Shown: positions 45,725 through 54,994, counted from the stretch's first letter. The stretch: DNA of 64,000 bases from Brevibacterium spongiae (GCF_026168515.1 NZ_CP093443.1:1054001-1118000), one strand, 5' to 3'. The notes: a model not told the origin generated them from the letters alone. A program made the numbers and translations.

Positions 45725-45796
45725 GATGGTGCTCCTTTTCTCTATCTGTGTTCTCTGTCAGTCGGAAATGCTGTGTGACGCGCGCGAGCCGGTTCC

Positions 45797-46756
45797 TCAG
45801 CTGAGGTGGGCGCGCTGCTGATCGGTCAGCGGTTTCGCGGGAAAGCGCAGCAGCACCTTGCCCGCAGGGTGGGCGGTGAGCAGATGCCGGTAGGCGTCCT
45901 GGACCTCGTCGGCGTCGAAGACTCGGGCGATCGGGACGTGGATGTGGCCATAGGCGATGGCCTGGCCGAGCCAGACCATATCGTCCCGGCGGGCCTTGGC
46001 CTCACCGGCGATGCTCACCCCGTACGTCTCCGCGACCGTGGGGCCGGCCCCGATCGAGACGATGCGGCCTGCCGGAATACCGAAATCGAGCATCCCGGTG
46101 ATCTCGTCCTCGCCCTGCGTCGAATACGCGGCCTGGACCCCGTTCGGGGCCAGCGCGCGGACACGATCCCACAGCCCCTCGCCGTAGGTCACGGGTTCGA
46201 CGCCGAGGCTGTCCAGCAGAGCGTGGTTGCCGGGGCTGGCGCTGCCGATGACCCTCGCGCCGAGGTTGCGGGCCAGTTGGGCGACGATGATGCCGACGCC
46301 GCCGGAGGCTCCGGAGACGAAGAGGGTGTCGCCCTCGCTCAGGCCCAGGGCGCGGATCCCGGCCACGGCGGTGCGTCCGGCGACGTAGAGTCCACCGGCG
46401 GTGTCGATCCCGAGACCGTGCGGGATCTTATCGAGGCGTTCTGCGGGATCCGGGATGAGCAGCTGCTCGGTCTGAGCCTGTTTCGGCAGACCGCCGTAGA
46501 CGAGGTCTCCGGGTGCGAAATCCGCAACGCCCTCGCCGACAGAGGCGACGACACCGGAGAAGTCGACGCCGTTGCCGGAGGCGGATTCGACGGTGCCGAA
46601 GCGACCGCCCTGGAGCATCTTCCAATCCAGGGGATTGAGCCCCGCGTAGAGGACGGTGACGAGAACCTGGCCGGGACCGACGTCGGGTACGGGCACCTCG
46701 GCGAGGTGAAGCTGATCGATGTCGCCGTTGGAGGTGTATTGGACGCGTCTGCTCAT
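45797..46756 (-). CDS. NADP-dependent quinone oxidoreductase-like MDR protein
   Basis: 319 residues, zinc-free medium-chain dehydrogenase/reductase (QOR/zeta-crystallin type). Blocks: VLYAGLNPLDWKMLQGG, GNGVDFSGVVASVGEGV, the Rossmann motif VSGASGGVGIIVAQLARNLGARVIGSAS and the closing AHPAGKVLLRF. It reduces quinones or enones with NADPH. A pair of palindromes centred about 30-45 bases upstream of the ATG is a probable operator. The DJ-1 gene follows 73 bases downstream on the same strand. Confidence 0.87.
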   Translation of the reverse strand: MSRRVQYTSNGDIDQLHLAEVPVPDVGPGQVLVTVLYAGLNPLDWKMLQGGRFGTVESASGNGVDFSGVVASVGEGVADFAPGDLVYGGLPKQAQTEQLLIPDPAERLDKIPHGLGIDTAGGLYVAGRTAVAGIRALGLSEGDTLFVSGASGGVGIIVAQLARNLGARVIGSASPGNHALLDSLGVEPVTYGEGLWDRVRALAPNGVQAAYSTQGEDEITGMLDFGIPAGRIVSIGAGPTVAETYGVSIAGEAKARRDDMVWLGQAIAYGHIHVPIARVFDADEVQDAYRHLLTAHPAGKVLLRFPAKPLTDQQRAHLS

Positions 46757-46782
46757 GCTCTGCTCCTGATCTGTGGACGACT

Positions 46783-46805
46783 CAGTTCAACTGGCAACTC
46801 AGTTG
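46783..46805. promoter_or_regulatory. Twin palindromic operator of the quinone reductase gene
   Basis: CAGTTCAACTG (46783-46793) and CAACTCAGTTG (46795-46805) are two perfect 5-1-5 palindromes one base apart, also readable as direct repeats ACTCAGTT. Typical for a dimeric MarR/HxlR/TetR-type repressor binding in tandem; the regulator gene is not adjacent. Confidence 0.6.
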
Positions 46806-47071
46806 GGTCGGGGCCCTGGCCTGCGCCGGTGCCCACATCGGCGTCAACACTGGAGGAGGCGAACTTGTTCCGAGACGTGAACGACCGCACTCCCCGGGCC
46901 GAGGTGACCAGGGGAGTGCGGTGGGGATGCGCGGCGCTCGAGGCGAGCGGGTCGCGGGACGCTCGAGGGGAGCGATTCGGGGGAGCCCAGCGTGGGCCGC
47001 AGCGACGCAGACCGGATTCGGCCCGCGGCTCAGAGTCGGCAGATCAGAGCCCGCAGATCCGAGCCAGCGGC
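46806..47071. other. Intergenic region without recognisable gene
   Basis: With the operator part this makes a 315-base gap. I see only GC-rich sequence with short runs such as gcggctcagag repeated loosely near 47025-47075, and no gene, RNA or clear hairpin. Confidence 0.5.
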
Positions 47072-47737
47072 TCAGATGTTCGGGAATTCGAGGCTGTAGC
47101 CGATGCCGGACTGCGAGGCCGAGGTGATCTTCACGGTGCCGTAGTGGTTTTCGCCGGCAGCCGTGACGGTGCAGTTCTGCGAGCCCCGGTGGGAGAAGAT
47201 CCGCAGGTCCGAGGAGCAGTCGACCGTGTCGACCGTGGTGCCCTGCTTCGCGTAGGCGTGCTTGATGTCCTTCTCGAGCACATCGGCGGGGATCTTGCCG
47301 TTGCCGTCGGCGTCGAGTTCGACCCCCTCTTCACCGATCCGCGGGCCCTGGTAGCCGTCGTTCGTGCCGGTCGATGATGAGGAGCCGTTCGAGGTCGATG
47401 ATCCGGAATCACTCGCCGAGGTGGCGCTGGACGAATCCGTGGAACCGGAGCTGCCGGTGGTGCCGTTATCCGTCGTGCCGTTGTCCATCGCGCCGGTCGA
47501 CCCCGATCCATCGGTGGCGGAGTCAGAGGTGGAGCCCGTCTCCGATGCCGGTTCTTCGGCAGTGGTCTCGGTGTCCTCCGTGTCTTGGGTCGGCTGACCC
47601 TGGGCCTGCTGGCCTTCCTGCTCCTGGCCCTGGCCCTCCTGCCCGAACGAGATGTGCATGTCGCAGGCCGAGAGCGTGAGAGTCGCTGCGAGCGCTCCGG
47701 CAACGGTGATGGTCTTGAGAAGAGTCTGGGCCTTCAT
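47072..47737 (-). CDS. DUF4333 lipoprotein with low-complexity linker
   Basis: 221 residues. Lipobox LTLSAC (Cys at residue 25), then about 110 residues of Gln/Glu/Gly and Ser/Thr/Gly/Asp-rich linker, then a C-terminal DUF4333 domain (PADVLEKDIKHAYAKQGTTVDTVDCSSDLRIF, with the domain's two cysteines at DCSS and NCTV). DUF4333 proteins are actinobacterial envelope proteins of unknown role. The linker is among the least complex coding sequence in the window and may vary in length between strains. Confidence 0.85.
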   Translation of the reverse strand: MKAQTLLKTITVAGALAATLTLSACDMHISFGQEGQGQEQEGQQAQGQPTQDTEDTETTAEEPASETGSTSDSATDGSGSTGAMDNGTTDNGTTGSSGSTDSSSATSASDSGSSTSNGSSSSTGTNDGYQGPRIGEEGVELDADGNGKIPADVLEKDIKHAYAKQGTTVDTVDCSSDLRIFSHRGSQNCTVTAAGENHYGTVKITSASQSGIGYSLEFPNI

Positions 47738-48010
47738 GTCTGCTCCTGGGCTCGTGTGCTGAGAATCTGTCGTTGTTGCTTACATGACGAGTCTTCCAGC
47801 GCAGGCCCGTGACCAGGGCTGATTTGTGTTCGGAGCCGGTGACGCATGTTCCAGGACGGACACATCGGCCTATTCTGGGACTGTGTTGCCGACCTCAGTC
47901 GAAGAAATCTGGAGATTTCCGGCCGCTGATGTCGAGAACACTCGTCCGGCTGCGTCCCAGACATGTCAGCAAGCACAACCCGTGCGAGCGACACGAGACA
48001 AGGAGACACA

Positions 48011-48418
48011 ATGGCCGAGTACCTCATGCTCAAGCACTACCGGATGCCGGAGCAGTACATGGACTACACCCCGATGGACGAATGGTCCCCCGAGGAGGTC
48101 GACGCGCACATCGCGTATATGAACGACTTCGCGAACAAGCTCAAGGAGACCGGCGAATTCGTCGACTCGCAGGCGCTCTCACCCGAGGGCACGTTCGTCC
48201 AGTCGGGCGGATCGGGCAAGCCGCCGGTCACCGACGGTCCCTTCCCCGAGACGAAGGACCTCATCGCCGGTTGGATGGTCATCGACGTCGAGACTTACGA
48301 TCGCGCCCTCGAACTCGCCGGAGAGCTCTCGGCGGCGCCCGGCAAGGGCGGGGAGCCGATCAACGAATGGCTCGAACTGCGGCCCTTCCTCGACCACGCA
48401 CCCTGCGTGGACGAGTGA
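48011..48418 (+). CDS. YCII/DGPF-family protein paired with an ECF sigma factor
   Basis: 135 residues. EYLMLKHYR, the central VTDGPFPETKDLIAGWMVIDVETYDRALELAGELSAAPG (with the DGPF motif) and WLELRPF identify the DGPF/YCII family. The ATG has AAGGAG eight bases before it. The following gene is an ECF42-type sigma factor only 26 bases downstream, the known genomic pairing of this family. Function unknown; presumably the sigma factor's target or partner. Confidence 0.9.
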   Translation: MAEYLMLKHYRMPEQYMDYTPMDEWSPEEVDAHIAYMNDFANKLKETGEFVDSQALSPEGTFVQSGGSGKPPVTDGPFPETKDLIAGWMVIDVETYDRALELAGELSAAPGKGGEPINEWLELRPFLDHAPCVDE

Positions 48419-48444
48419 TCACAGGGACACGAACGGAGTCCGCG

Positions 48445-49644
48445 ATGTCCGATCCGGATCCCTTCGCCGAGGCGGAGCTGCGTGACCTCGTCCCCGCAGT
48501 GATCGGCATCCTCGTCAGCCGCGGAGCAGACTTCGCGACCGCCGAGGATGCCGTTCAGGACGCCCTCATCGAGGCCCTGCGGACGTGGCCGACCGACCCG
48601 CCCCGTGACCGACGGGGATGGCTGGTGACCGTGGCCTGGAGGAAATTCCTCGATGCGATCCGCTCAGCAGGGTCCCGCACCAGACGCGAGGAACGGGTCA
48701 TGGCCTCAGGCCTCGCAGCACCCGCCGCCTCTGCCGAGCCCGGGGCCGAAGAAGTCCCGAACACCGATGACACACTCGACCTCTACTTCCTCTGCGCGCA
48801 CCCGGACCTCAGCGCATCCTCGGCGGTGGCGCTGACCCTGCGGGCCGTCGGCGGTCTGACAACGAAGCAGATCGCCGACGCTTATATGGTGCCCGAGTCG
48901 ACGATGGCCCAACGCATCAGCCGGGCCAAGAACACGATCGCAGGCTCGCGGCTCAACCGGCCAGGCGAGCTGTCCGCAGTGCTCGCCACCCTCTACCTCG
49001 TGTTCAACGAAGGCCATACGGGAGACGTCGATCTCGTCGCCGAAGCGATCCGCCTGGCCCGGACGCTGCGAACGATGACGAACTCGGCCGAGGTCGACGG
49101 ACTTCTCGCCCTCATGCTCCTCCACCACGCCCGCCGCGATGCACGGTTCGACGCGGACGGGAGGCTCATCACTCTGGCCGATCAGGATCGCACGCTGTGG
49201 GACCGGCGGCTCATCGCCGAAGGCATCGGGATCCTCCAGGCCGCGCTCGCCTGCGACGAACTCGGGTCGTATCAGGCGCAGGCGGCGATCGCAGCCCTGC
49301 ACGCCGACGCCCAGCACGTCGACGACACCGACTGGGTGCAGATCGTCGGCTGGTACGACGAACTGCTGGGCCTGCGCGACACCCCGATCATCCGCCTCAA
49401 CAGGGCAGTGGCCATCGGGGAGGCCGACGGACCCGCCGCCGGCCTGGCCGAACTGCAGCGCATCGACGAGTCGCTGCCCCGCTACTTCGCCGTCGAAGCC
49501 CACCTGCGCGACCGTGCCGGAGAGACGAAGAGGGCAGCGGACCTCTATTCGAAGGCCGCCGAACTCGCGGGAAGCGTGGCCGAACGCGACCACCTCACCC
49601 GGCAGGCGGCACGTGCCCGGGCAGGGCGGAAGCCGCCGAACTGA
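48445..49644 (+). CDS. ECF42-type RNA polymerase sigma factor with TPR-like C-terminal extension
   Basis: 399 residues. Sigma2 (DFATAEDAVQDALIEALRTWP, then RDRRGWLVTVAWRKFLDAIR) and sigma4 (GGLTTKQIADAYMVPESTMAQRISRAK) regions are followed by a helical extension of about 200 residues containing LVFNEGHTG and LADQDRTLWDRRLIAEG, hallmarks of group ECF42, in which the extension rather than an anti-sigma factor controls activity. ATG 48445 is chosen for its ribosome site (cggag); a GTG at 48415 overlapping the upstream stop is an alternative. Partner gene is the DGPF protein just before it. Confidence 0.9.
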   Translation: MSDPDPFAEAELRDLVPAVIGILVSRGADFATAEDAVQDALIEALRTWPTDPPRDRRGWLVTVAWRKFLDAIRSAGSRTRREERVMASGLAAPAASAEPGAEEVPNTDDTLDLYFLCAHPDLSASSAVALTLRAVGGLTTKQIADAYMVPESTMAQRISRAKNTIAGSRLNRPGELSAVLATLYLVFNEGHTGDVDLVAEAIRLARTLRTMTNSAEVDGLLALMLLHHARRDARFDADGRLITLADQDRTLWDRRLIAEGIGILQAALACDELGSYQAQAAIAALHADAQHVDDTDWVQIVGWYDELLGLRDTPIIRLNRAVAIGEADGPAAGLAELQRIDESLPRYFAVEAHLRDRAGETKRAADLYSKAAELAGSVAERDHLTRQAARARAGRKPPN

Positions 49645-49745
49645 CGGCAGCCGACTATCATCGAAGGGAGCCCTCAGCTCATCCTCCCTGACCAGCGATC
49701 CCGTCACCGGGGTCCGTTCCCGAGTCCGAAAGGGGCCGAATCCGC

Positions 49746-50816
49746 TTGAGCCGTGTGCAGGAGTTCTTCCGCATCCCACCAGGCGAACGCGACCATATCC
49801 CCGCGTTCCGCATCGCCCTCGGTGTCGCCATCCCACTCCTCGTGCTGCTCGGAATCGACCGTCTCGACCTCGCCGTCTACGCCGCCTTCGGGGCCTTCAC
49901 CGGCATCTACGCACGCTTCGAATCCCCACGCTCGCGGACCCGACGCCAGTCGATCGCGGCCGCAGTCCTCGTCGTCTGCGTGGGCATCGGGGCCCTGCTC
50001 GGCGCCCTCGGCGCCTCGGTCTGGACACTCGTCGTCGTCACCTCGCTGGTGTCCGGCATCGGTGCGGCCATCGCACTGCGCTTCCGGCTCAAACCCGGCG
50101 GATCGATCTTCTTCATCTTCGCCACCGGAGCCGTCGGATCCATCCCGAGCGGCGCCTCGGTGCCGGTGGCGATGGGGGTCGCTGCCGCCTCGGCGCTGGT
50201 ATGCATCGGTCTCGGAGCGTTCGCCCACTTCGCCGGGGAACGGATGCCCGAGGGCAAGGAGACCTACGTGCGGGTGGGACTGTCGCCGGCGGGCAAGGCC
50301 GAACTCGCCGCCCACGCCACCCGCTTCACGATCGCCCCGCTCATCGCCGGAATCCTCGGCACCCTGCTCATCGACGTGCTGCCGCTGCTGTCCCACAGCT
50401 ACTGGGCGATGGTCGCGGCGGTCGCCCCGATCACCCCGCCGGGACGTTCGGCCCGCCTCAAGCGCGGCGTCCACCGCGTGGTCGGAACCCTGCTGGGCGT
50501 GATCGTCACCGCGTTCCTGCTGTCGTTCCCCACCGAGGCTTGGCAGCTCGTCGTCTGGGTGATCCTGCTGCAGTTCCTCGCCGAGATCTTCGTGTTGCGC
50601 AACTATTCGGTGGCCCTGCTCTTCATCACCCCGCTGGCTCTGCTCATGACCCAGATCGGCAACCCCCACCCGGTCGCGGAGCTGCTGGCCTCCCGCGCCA
50701 TCGAAACCGTCATCGGCGCGATGGTCGGCATGCTCGTCGTCATCGTCGGCTTCAGCAGGGAGAAGCAGTCGCGCGCCCGACTCGAGGACTCACCGCATGC
50801 CGATGACGATGACTGA
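49746..50816 (+). CDS. FUSC-family membrane protein (aromatic acid exporter-like)
   Basis: 356 residues from a TTG start with AAAGGGG upstream. Two blocks of about five to six membrane helices flank a central cytoplasmic segment (ERMPEGKETYVRVGLSPAGKAEL). The second block has the FUSC motif SHSYWAMVAAVAPITPPGRSARLKRGVHRVVGTLLGV. Relatives export p-hydroxybenzoic acid or fusaric acid. The acidic tail (DSPHADDDD) is followed by the AlkD-like gene 36 bases later on the same strand, so the two may be co-transcribed. Confidence 0.85.
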   Translation: MSRVQEFFRIPPGERDHIPAFRIALGVAIPLLVLLGIDRLDLAVYAAFGAFTGIYARFESPRSRTRRQSIAAAVLVVCVGIGALLGALGASVWTLVVVTSLVSGIGAAIALRFRLKPGGSIFFIFATGAVGSIPSGASVPVAMGVAAASALVCIGLGAFAHFAGERMPEGKETYVRVGLSPAGKAELAAHATRFTIAPLIAGILGTLLIDVLPLLSHSYWAMVAAVAPITPPGRSARLKRGVHRVVGTLLGVIVTAFLLSFPTEAWQLVVWVILLQFLAEIFVLRNYSVALLFITPLALLMTQIGNPHPVAELLASRAIETVIGAMVGMLVVIVGFSREKQSRARLEDSPHADDDD

Positions 50817-50852
50817 CATGCCGATGATGACTGACCGGACCGAGAGGACATC

Positions 50853-51518
50853 ATGACCACCAGCACCGAGGTGCTTTCCACCCTGGCTTCACTCGAGGAC
50901 GAGAAGATCCGGGCCGTCAACCTCCGCCACGGCGACGACCACGCGGTCAACCTCACGAAGCTGCGAGCGGTGGCGAAGGAACTGAAGAAGAACGACGAAC
51001 TCGCCGCAGACCTGTGGGAGAGCGGCGACACCGCCGCGCGCCTTGTCGCGATCCTCATCATGCGGCCTAAGGCCTGGAGTCAGGACCAGCTCGACGAGAT
51101 GCTGCGCGAGGCCGAGGTGCCGAAGGTCCACGGCTGGCTGGTCAACTACATCGTCAAGAAATCACCCCACGCCGAGGCGCTGCGCCAGGCCTGGATGGAT
51201 GATCCCGATCCGGTCGTCGCCTCCGCCGGATGGGCGCTGACCGCCGAGCGCGTCAACCGCAGTCCGGCGGGACTCGACCTGCCCGGTCTGCTGGATGTGA
51301 TCGAAGCCGAGATGGTCCAGGCTCCCGAACGACTGCAATGGGCGATGAACGAGACCCTGTCGTATATCGGCATCGAGAACCCGGACCTGCGGGATCGGGC
51401 CATCGACATCGGGGAGCGCCTCGGCGTGCTCCGCGACTATCCGACCTCGCCCGGGTGCACTTCTCCCTTCGCCCCGACCTGGATCACCGAGATCGTGGCC
51501 CGCAGGGCCGGGCGGTGA
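50853..51518 (+). CDS. DNA alkylation repair-like (AlkD-type HEAT repeat) protein
   Basis: 221 residues, all-helical with HEAT-like repeats: TKLRAVAKELKKNDELAADLWESGDTAARLVAILIMRP, then WLVNYIVKKS and GWALTAERVNR. These correspond to AlkC/AlkD-superfamily proteins. True AlkD glycosylases need specific Trp/Asp/Arg residues; some remain (W at 155 region, D/R pairs), but activity cannot be confirmed by eye. The ATG has GAGGA just upstream. It may follow the FUSC gene in one transcript. Confidence 0.75.
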   Translation: MTTSTEVLSTLASLEDEKIRAVNLRHGDDHAVNLTKLRAVAKELKKNDELAADLWESGDTAARLVAILIMRPKAWSQDQLDEMLREAEVPKVHGWLVNYIVKKSPHAEALRQAWMDDPDPVVASAGWALTAERVNRSPAGLDLPGLLDVIEAEMVQAPERLQWAMNETLSYIGIENPDLRDRAIDIGERLGVLRDYPTSPGCTSPFAPTWITEIVARRAGR

Positions 51519-51521
51519 GAA

Positions 51522-52553
51522 TCAGGCGATCGGCGCTGCAGGCGATTCGACCCTCAGCCAGTCCGTGCTGAGAGCGGTGAGGAAATCGGCGGCATCGAAG
51601 GCTTCGCCGGGAGCCAGAGCACCCGCACCGGTGTGACGACCGCCGATGAGGCGGACGGCAGCCTCGACCACCAGAGGCGCGGTCACGTGGTAGATATCGT
51701 GTCCCGACACGCGAGTGCCGCGGTGGCGACCAGCGCGTTCGAGGCGAACGTCGACAGTGAAGTTCTGCGCGGATCGGCCGTACTCGTCGATACTCGGCGG
51801 GGTTCCGGTGTTCGGGTCGCCGATATCGATCAGTGCCGCCTCGGAGAGGAGATTGTCGATCCGGTGAGCGTGCAGATGCTTCGACATCGCGATCATCTCG
51901 CTGAAGGGCTGTTCGCGCACCACCTGCTGCCCGATCGGTTCGGGGAAATTCCAAACGCGTCGACCTGGCTCCTCCGGAACGGGCACCAGGCGGGAGTCTG
52001 AGACCCGCAGCCGGGTGGCCGTATTCCGCGCTCCCGTGATCCGAGTGCCCGGCGTCGGCCACCACCGGTCGAGGCCGATCGCAACAGTGACCGCATCGAG
52101 GTTCTCCCACTCACCGGCAACTGCCGTGACGAGCAGGTCTGCCAGCCCGCCGTAGAACGACATCGCCGGCACGACCGCCGTGTCGGTGATTCGACCGCTC
52201 GAGCCGAAGGCCTCATAGAGTGACTGCACCGACCCCTGCTCGGCCGAGACATCGAGGTAATGGGCGCCTGCACGGACCGCAGCGGAGGCCAATGGCAGGG
52301 ACGTGTCGAGGAAGGGTCCTGCGGCGTTGATGACGACGGCGGTCCCCGACGCTGCTGCATCGAGTTCGGGTGCCGAGTCGATGCTCGCGACCCGAACCTC
52401 GAGTCCGGGGAAGTCGGCGGCCACGGCGGCGAGGGCGATCGGATTGCGGCCCGAGGCGATCGGATGCAGACCGCGCCTGAGCGCCTCGGCGATGATGAAA
52501 CGACCGGTGTGACCATAGGCTCCATAGACGAGCACTGCTGAGTTGTTCTCCAT
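51522..52553 (-). CDS. Saccharopine dehydrogenase-like NAD(P)-binding oxidoreductase
   Basis: 343 residues. The N-terminal Rossmann motif is VLVYGAYGHTGRFIIAEALRRG, then VVINAAGPFLDTSLPLASAAVRAGAHYLDVSAEQGSV, both typical of the saccharopine dehydrogenase NADP-binding family and of mycobacterial trans-acting enoyl reductases. The substrate is unknown. It is transcribed away from a GlxA-type regulator gene starting 70 bases from it, which may control it. It ends three bases from the converging AlkD-like gene. Confidence 0.82.
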   Translation of the reverse strand: MENNSAVLVYGAYGHTGRFIIAEALRRGLHPIASGRNPIALAAVAADFPGLEVRVASIDSAPELDAAASGTAVVINAAGPFLDTSLPLASAAVRAGAHYLDVSAEQGSVQSLYEAFGSSGRITDTAVVPAMSFYGGLADLLVTAVAGEWENLDAVTVAIGLDRWWPTPGTRITGARNTATRLRVSDSRLVPVPEEPGRRVWNFPEPIGQQVVREQPFSEMIAMSKHLHAHRIDNLLSEAALIDIGDPNTGTPPSIDEYGRSAQNFTVDVRLERAGRHRGTRVSGHDIYHVTAPLVVEAAVRLIGGRHTGAGALAPGEAFDAADFLTALSTDWLRVESPAAPIA

Positions 52554-52610
52554 GACTCAAGCTCATCACCGCCCGGATTCACGCGCCAGAGGACTATCCG
52601 ACACCCTGCG

Positions 52611-52616
52611 TACAAT
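52611..52616 (+). promoter_or_regulatory. -10 box of leaderless GlxA-type regulator gene
   Basis: TACAAT ends seven bases before the ATG at 52624, supporting that start over the longer in-frame GTG/ATG options upstream. Confidence 0.55.
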
Positions 52617-52623
52617 TTCAGAC

Positions 52624-53589
52624 ATGCATACCGTCGGGCTGGCCCTGCACCGAGACTCCATGCTCTTTGAGACAGCGATCGCCGCCGAGGTCTTCGGCAC
52701 TGACCGGTCCGAGCTCTCACCCCGCGGTGAGTGGTATGACCTCATCGTGTGCACCCCGAGCGGTGAGGGTGCGGACTGGCTGCCACAGGGCAGGAGCGGA
52801 GGGTTCGCGGCTCTGCTCGACGCGGATTCGATCGTCGTGCCCTCGACGACCGTGCTCGACGGAGAACCGGAACCGGAGCTGCTCGAGGTACTCAGAGAGG
52901 CTGCGGAGAAGAGGATCAGGATCGCGGGCCTGTGCACCGGGTCGTTCGTCCTCGCCGCTGCGGGTCTCCTCGACGGCCGTCCGGCCACCACTCACTGGAT
53001 GCATACGGCGGAACTCTCCCGTCTCCACCCGGCCGTAGATGTGCGTGACAATGTCCTCTACGTCGATGACGGTGCGATACTCACCTCCGCGGGGAAGACT
53101 GCGGCCCTCGACCTGTGCCTCCATCTGGTCCGCCTCGATCACGGGGCGGCGGCCGCGAATGCCCTGGCCCGGTCCCTTGTCGTAGCCTCGCATCGTCCCG
53201 GAGGTCAGAAGCAGTTCGTCATCTCCCCGGCCGATCCGGTGATCGACGACAGCCTCGGAGCAGCTCTCGACTGGGCCAGGGGTCACCTCGACGAGCCGCT
53301 GACAGTCGACGACCTGGCCCGCCGAGCCGCGGTGAGCTCTCGTCAGTTGGCCCGCAGAATGCTCGCCGAGGTGGGGGTGGCTCCGCTGCGGTGGCTGCAC
53401 AATCAGCGGATCCTCCGGGCTCAGGATCTGCTGGAGCGCACCGATGCCGCCGTGGAGATCATCGCCGCACGCTGTGGGATGGGCACCGCAGCGACACTGC
53501 GTCGGCATTTCCGAAATGAGCTGGGTGTGAGCCCCACCGCCTATCGCAATGCGTTCCTGCGCCCCGAGGCCCCGCCGATCAGTCGCTGA
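52624..53589 (+). CDS. GlxA-type AraC-family regulator (DJ-1/PfpI plus HTH)
   Basis: 321 residues. Residues 1-165 form a DJ-1/PfpI-like amidotransferase fold with the nucleophile region IAGLCTGSFVLAAAGLLDGRPATTHW (Cys present); residues 220-315 are two AraC/XylS helix-turn-helices (LTVDDLARRAAVSSRQLARRMLAEVG and AAVEIIAARCGMGTAATLRRHFRNELGVSPTAYRNAF). Such proteins are usually activators of catabolic or defence genes. It is divergent from the saccharopine-dehydrogenase-like gene and overlaps the converging amidase gene by 11 bases. Confidence 0.9.
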   Translation: MHTVGLALHRDSMLFETAIAAEVFGTDRSELSPRGEWYDLIVCTPSGEGADWLPQGRSGGFAALLDADSIVVPSTTVLDGEPEPELLEVLREAAEKRIRIAGLCTGSFVLAAAGLLDGRPATTHWMHTAELSRLHPAVDVRDNVLYVDDGAILTSAGKTAALDLCLHLVRLDHGAAAANALARSLVVASHRPGGQKQFVISPADPVIDDSLGAALDWARGHLDEPLTVDDLARRAAVSSRQLARRMLAEVGVAPLRWLHNQRILRAQDLLERTDAAVEIIAARCGMGTAATLRRHFRNELGVSPTAYRNAFLRPEAPPISR

Positions 53590-54994
53590 AGTCGGCCGGG
53601 TGGCGGGTGTGGAAGTCTGTGACCTGCTGGAACGCGTGGCCGGCGGCCAGGACCGCGGGTTCGGCGAAATCACCGCCGACGAACTGGGCGGCCAGGGGAG
53701 TGCCGCGGTCGGTGAATCCGGCGGGCAGCGTGATCGAAGGCATCCCGCAGCTGTCGATCGGGGCCGTCGGCACGGTCACCGCCGCGAACAGTTCAGGGTC
53801 GGACCCGAGGTCGGCCATCTGTGCGATCGTCGGTGAGGCGACGCCGATTCCCGGCAGCAGGAGCAGATCGATATCGGCCATGAGGGCTCGCATCTCGCCG
53901 GTGAATGCTCGCCTGGATTCGAGCAGCCGGTGGTAGTCGACGGCGGACAGTCCGCGGCCGATCTCGATGAGGCCGGACAGGTCGGGGCCGAACTCTGCCG
54001 CGCGCGCAGGATAGGTCTCGGAGTGGACGCCTGCGGTTTCGATGCCGCACAGCGCAGTCCATTCCTGCGCTGCCGCCTCGAGGTCGGGAGTCTCGACATC
54101 GAGCACTCTCCACCCCAGGCCGATGATCGTGGCGATGGTGTCGTCGAGCATGGCGTACGTGGCGCCGTCGAAGTGAGTCTCGGCGAGTCTCCGGTCGAAG
54201 CCGACGACCGGGGCGCGATCGGGGTTCAGGCGCTGCGGATAGTCGGGCACCGGTTCGAGTGAGGACGTGGGGTCGGCGGGATCGCGGCCGGCGATGGCCT
54301 GCAGGACGATCGCGGCATCGCGGGCACTGCGGGTCATCGGTCCGATGTGGTCGAGGCTGGGAGCGAGCCCGAAGATGCCGTAGCGGGAGACGCGGCCCCA
54401 GGTCGGTTTGAGGCCCGTGACGCCGTTGGCCGACGACGGCAGGCGGATTGACCCGCCGGTGTCCGAGCCCAGAGAGGCGAAGCAGAGGCCGGCCGCCGTG
54501 GCCACACCCGAACCGGAGGATGACACTCCTGACCAGGTGTCGGCGTCCCAGGGGTTGACCGGAGTCAGCAGGTCCGGGTGGTGGCCGGTGAAGGCACCTT
54601 CGGTCAGGCGCAGTTTGCCGAGGATGACGGCTCCGGCAGTCCGCAGTCGGGCGACGACGGTGGCATCGAAGTCGGGTCGGAAATCCGCGTAGATCGTCGT
54701 GCCCGCCCCGGTCGGAGCGTCGTGGGTGTTCGCGAGGTCTTTGACGGCGATGGGAACGCCGTGCAGGTCACCGAGCCAGTGTCCGCGGGCCAGCAGGGCA
54801 TCGGCGCGGTCGGCCTCGGCGAGGGCGGAGTCCGCCATGATCGTGGCATAGGCCTGCAGACGGGGTTCGCATCGGTCGATGCGCTCGAGCATCGCCTCGG
54901 TGACCTCGCGTGAGGACAGCTGCCGGGTCCGGATGAGAGCCGAGACCTCGTGCAGTTCAAGGAACGGGATCTCGGAGTTCGTCAGTGTGGTCAT
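53579..54994 (-). CDS. Amidase signature family enzyme
   Basis: 471 residues with the complete Ser-cisSer-Lys triad of the amidase signature family: lysine in GVPIAVKDLANT, cis-Ser in SSSGSGVATAAG and nucleophile Ser in GSDTGGSIRLPSS. GLKPTWGRVSRYGIFGLAPSLDHIGPMTRS is the usual following block. These enzymes hydrolyse small amides or carbamates; GatA is less likely because there are no gatB/gatC neighbours. ATG 54994 with AAGGAG-like site (aaggaggcacg). Possibly controlled by the overlapping GlxA-type regulator. Confidence 0.9.
   Translation of the reverse strand: MTTLTNSEIPFLELHEVSALIRTRQLSSREVTEAMLERIDRCEPRLQAYATIMADSALAEADRADALLARGHWLGDLHGVPIAVKDLANTHDAPTGAGTTIYADFRPDFDATVVARLRTAGAVILGKLRLTEGAFTGHHPDLLTPVNPWDADTWSGVSSSGSGVATAAGLCFASLGSDTGGSIRLPSSANGVTGLKPTWGRVSRYGIFGLAPSLDHIGPMTRSARDAAIVLQAIAGRDPADPTSSLEPVPDYPQRLNPDRAPVVGFDRRLAETHFDGATYAMLDDTIATIIGLGWRVLDVETPDLEAAAQEWTALCGIETAGVHSETYPARAAEFGPDLSGLIEIGRGLSAVDYHRLLESRRAFTGEMRALMADIDLLLLPGIGVASPTIAQMADLGSDPELFAAVTVPTAPIDSCGMPSITLPAGFTDRGTPLAAQFVGGDFAEPAVLAAGHAFQQVTDFHTRHPADFSD

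Noticed and set aside
47809..48444. Sigma factor reading frame extended upstream through the YCII gene
   Set aside because: The extension is a shifted reading of the DGPF gene; the sigma2 region begins only after ATG 48445.
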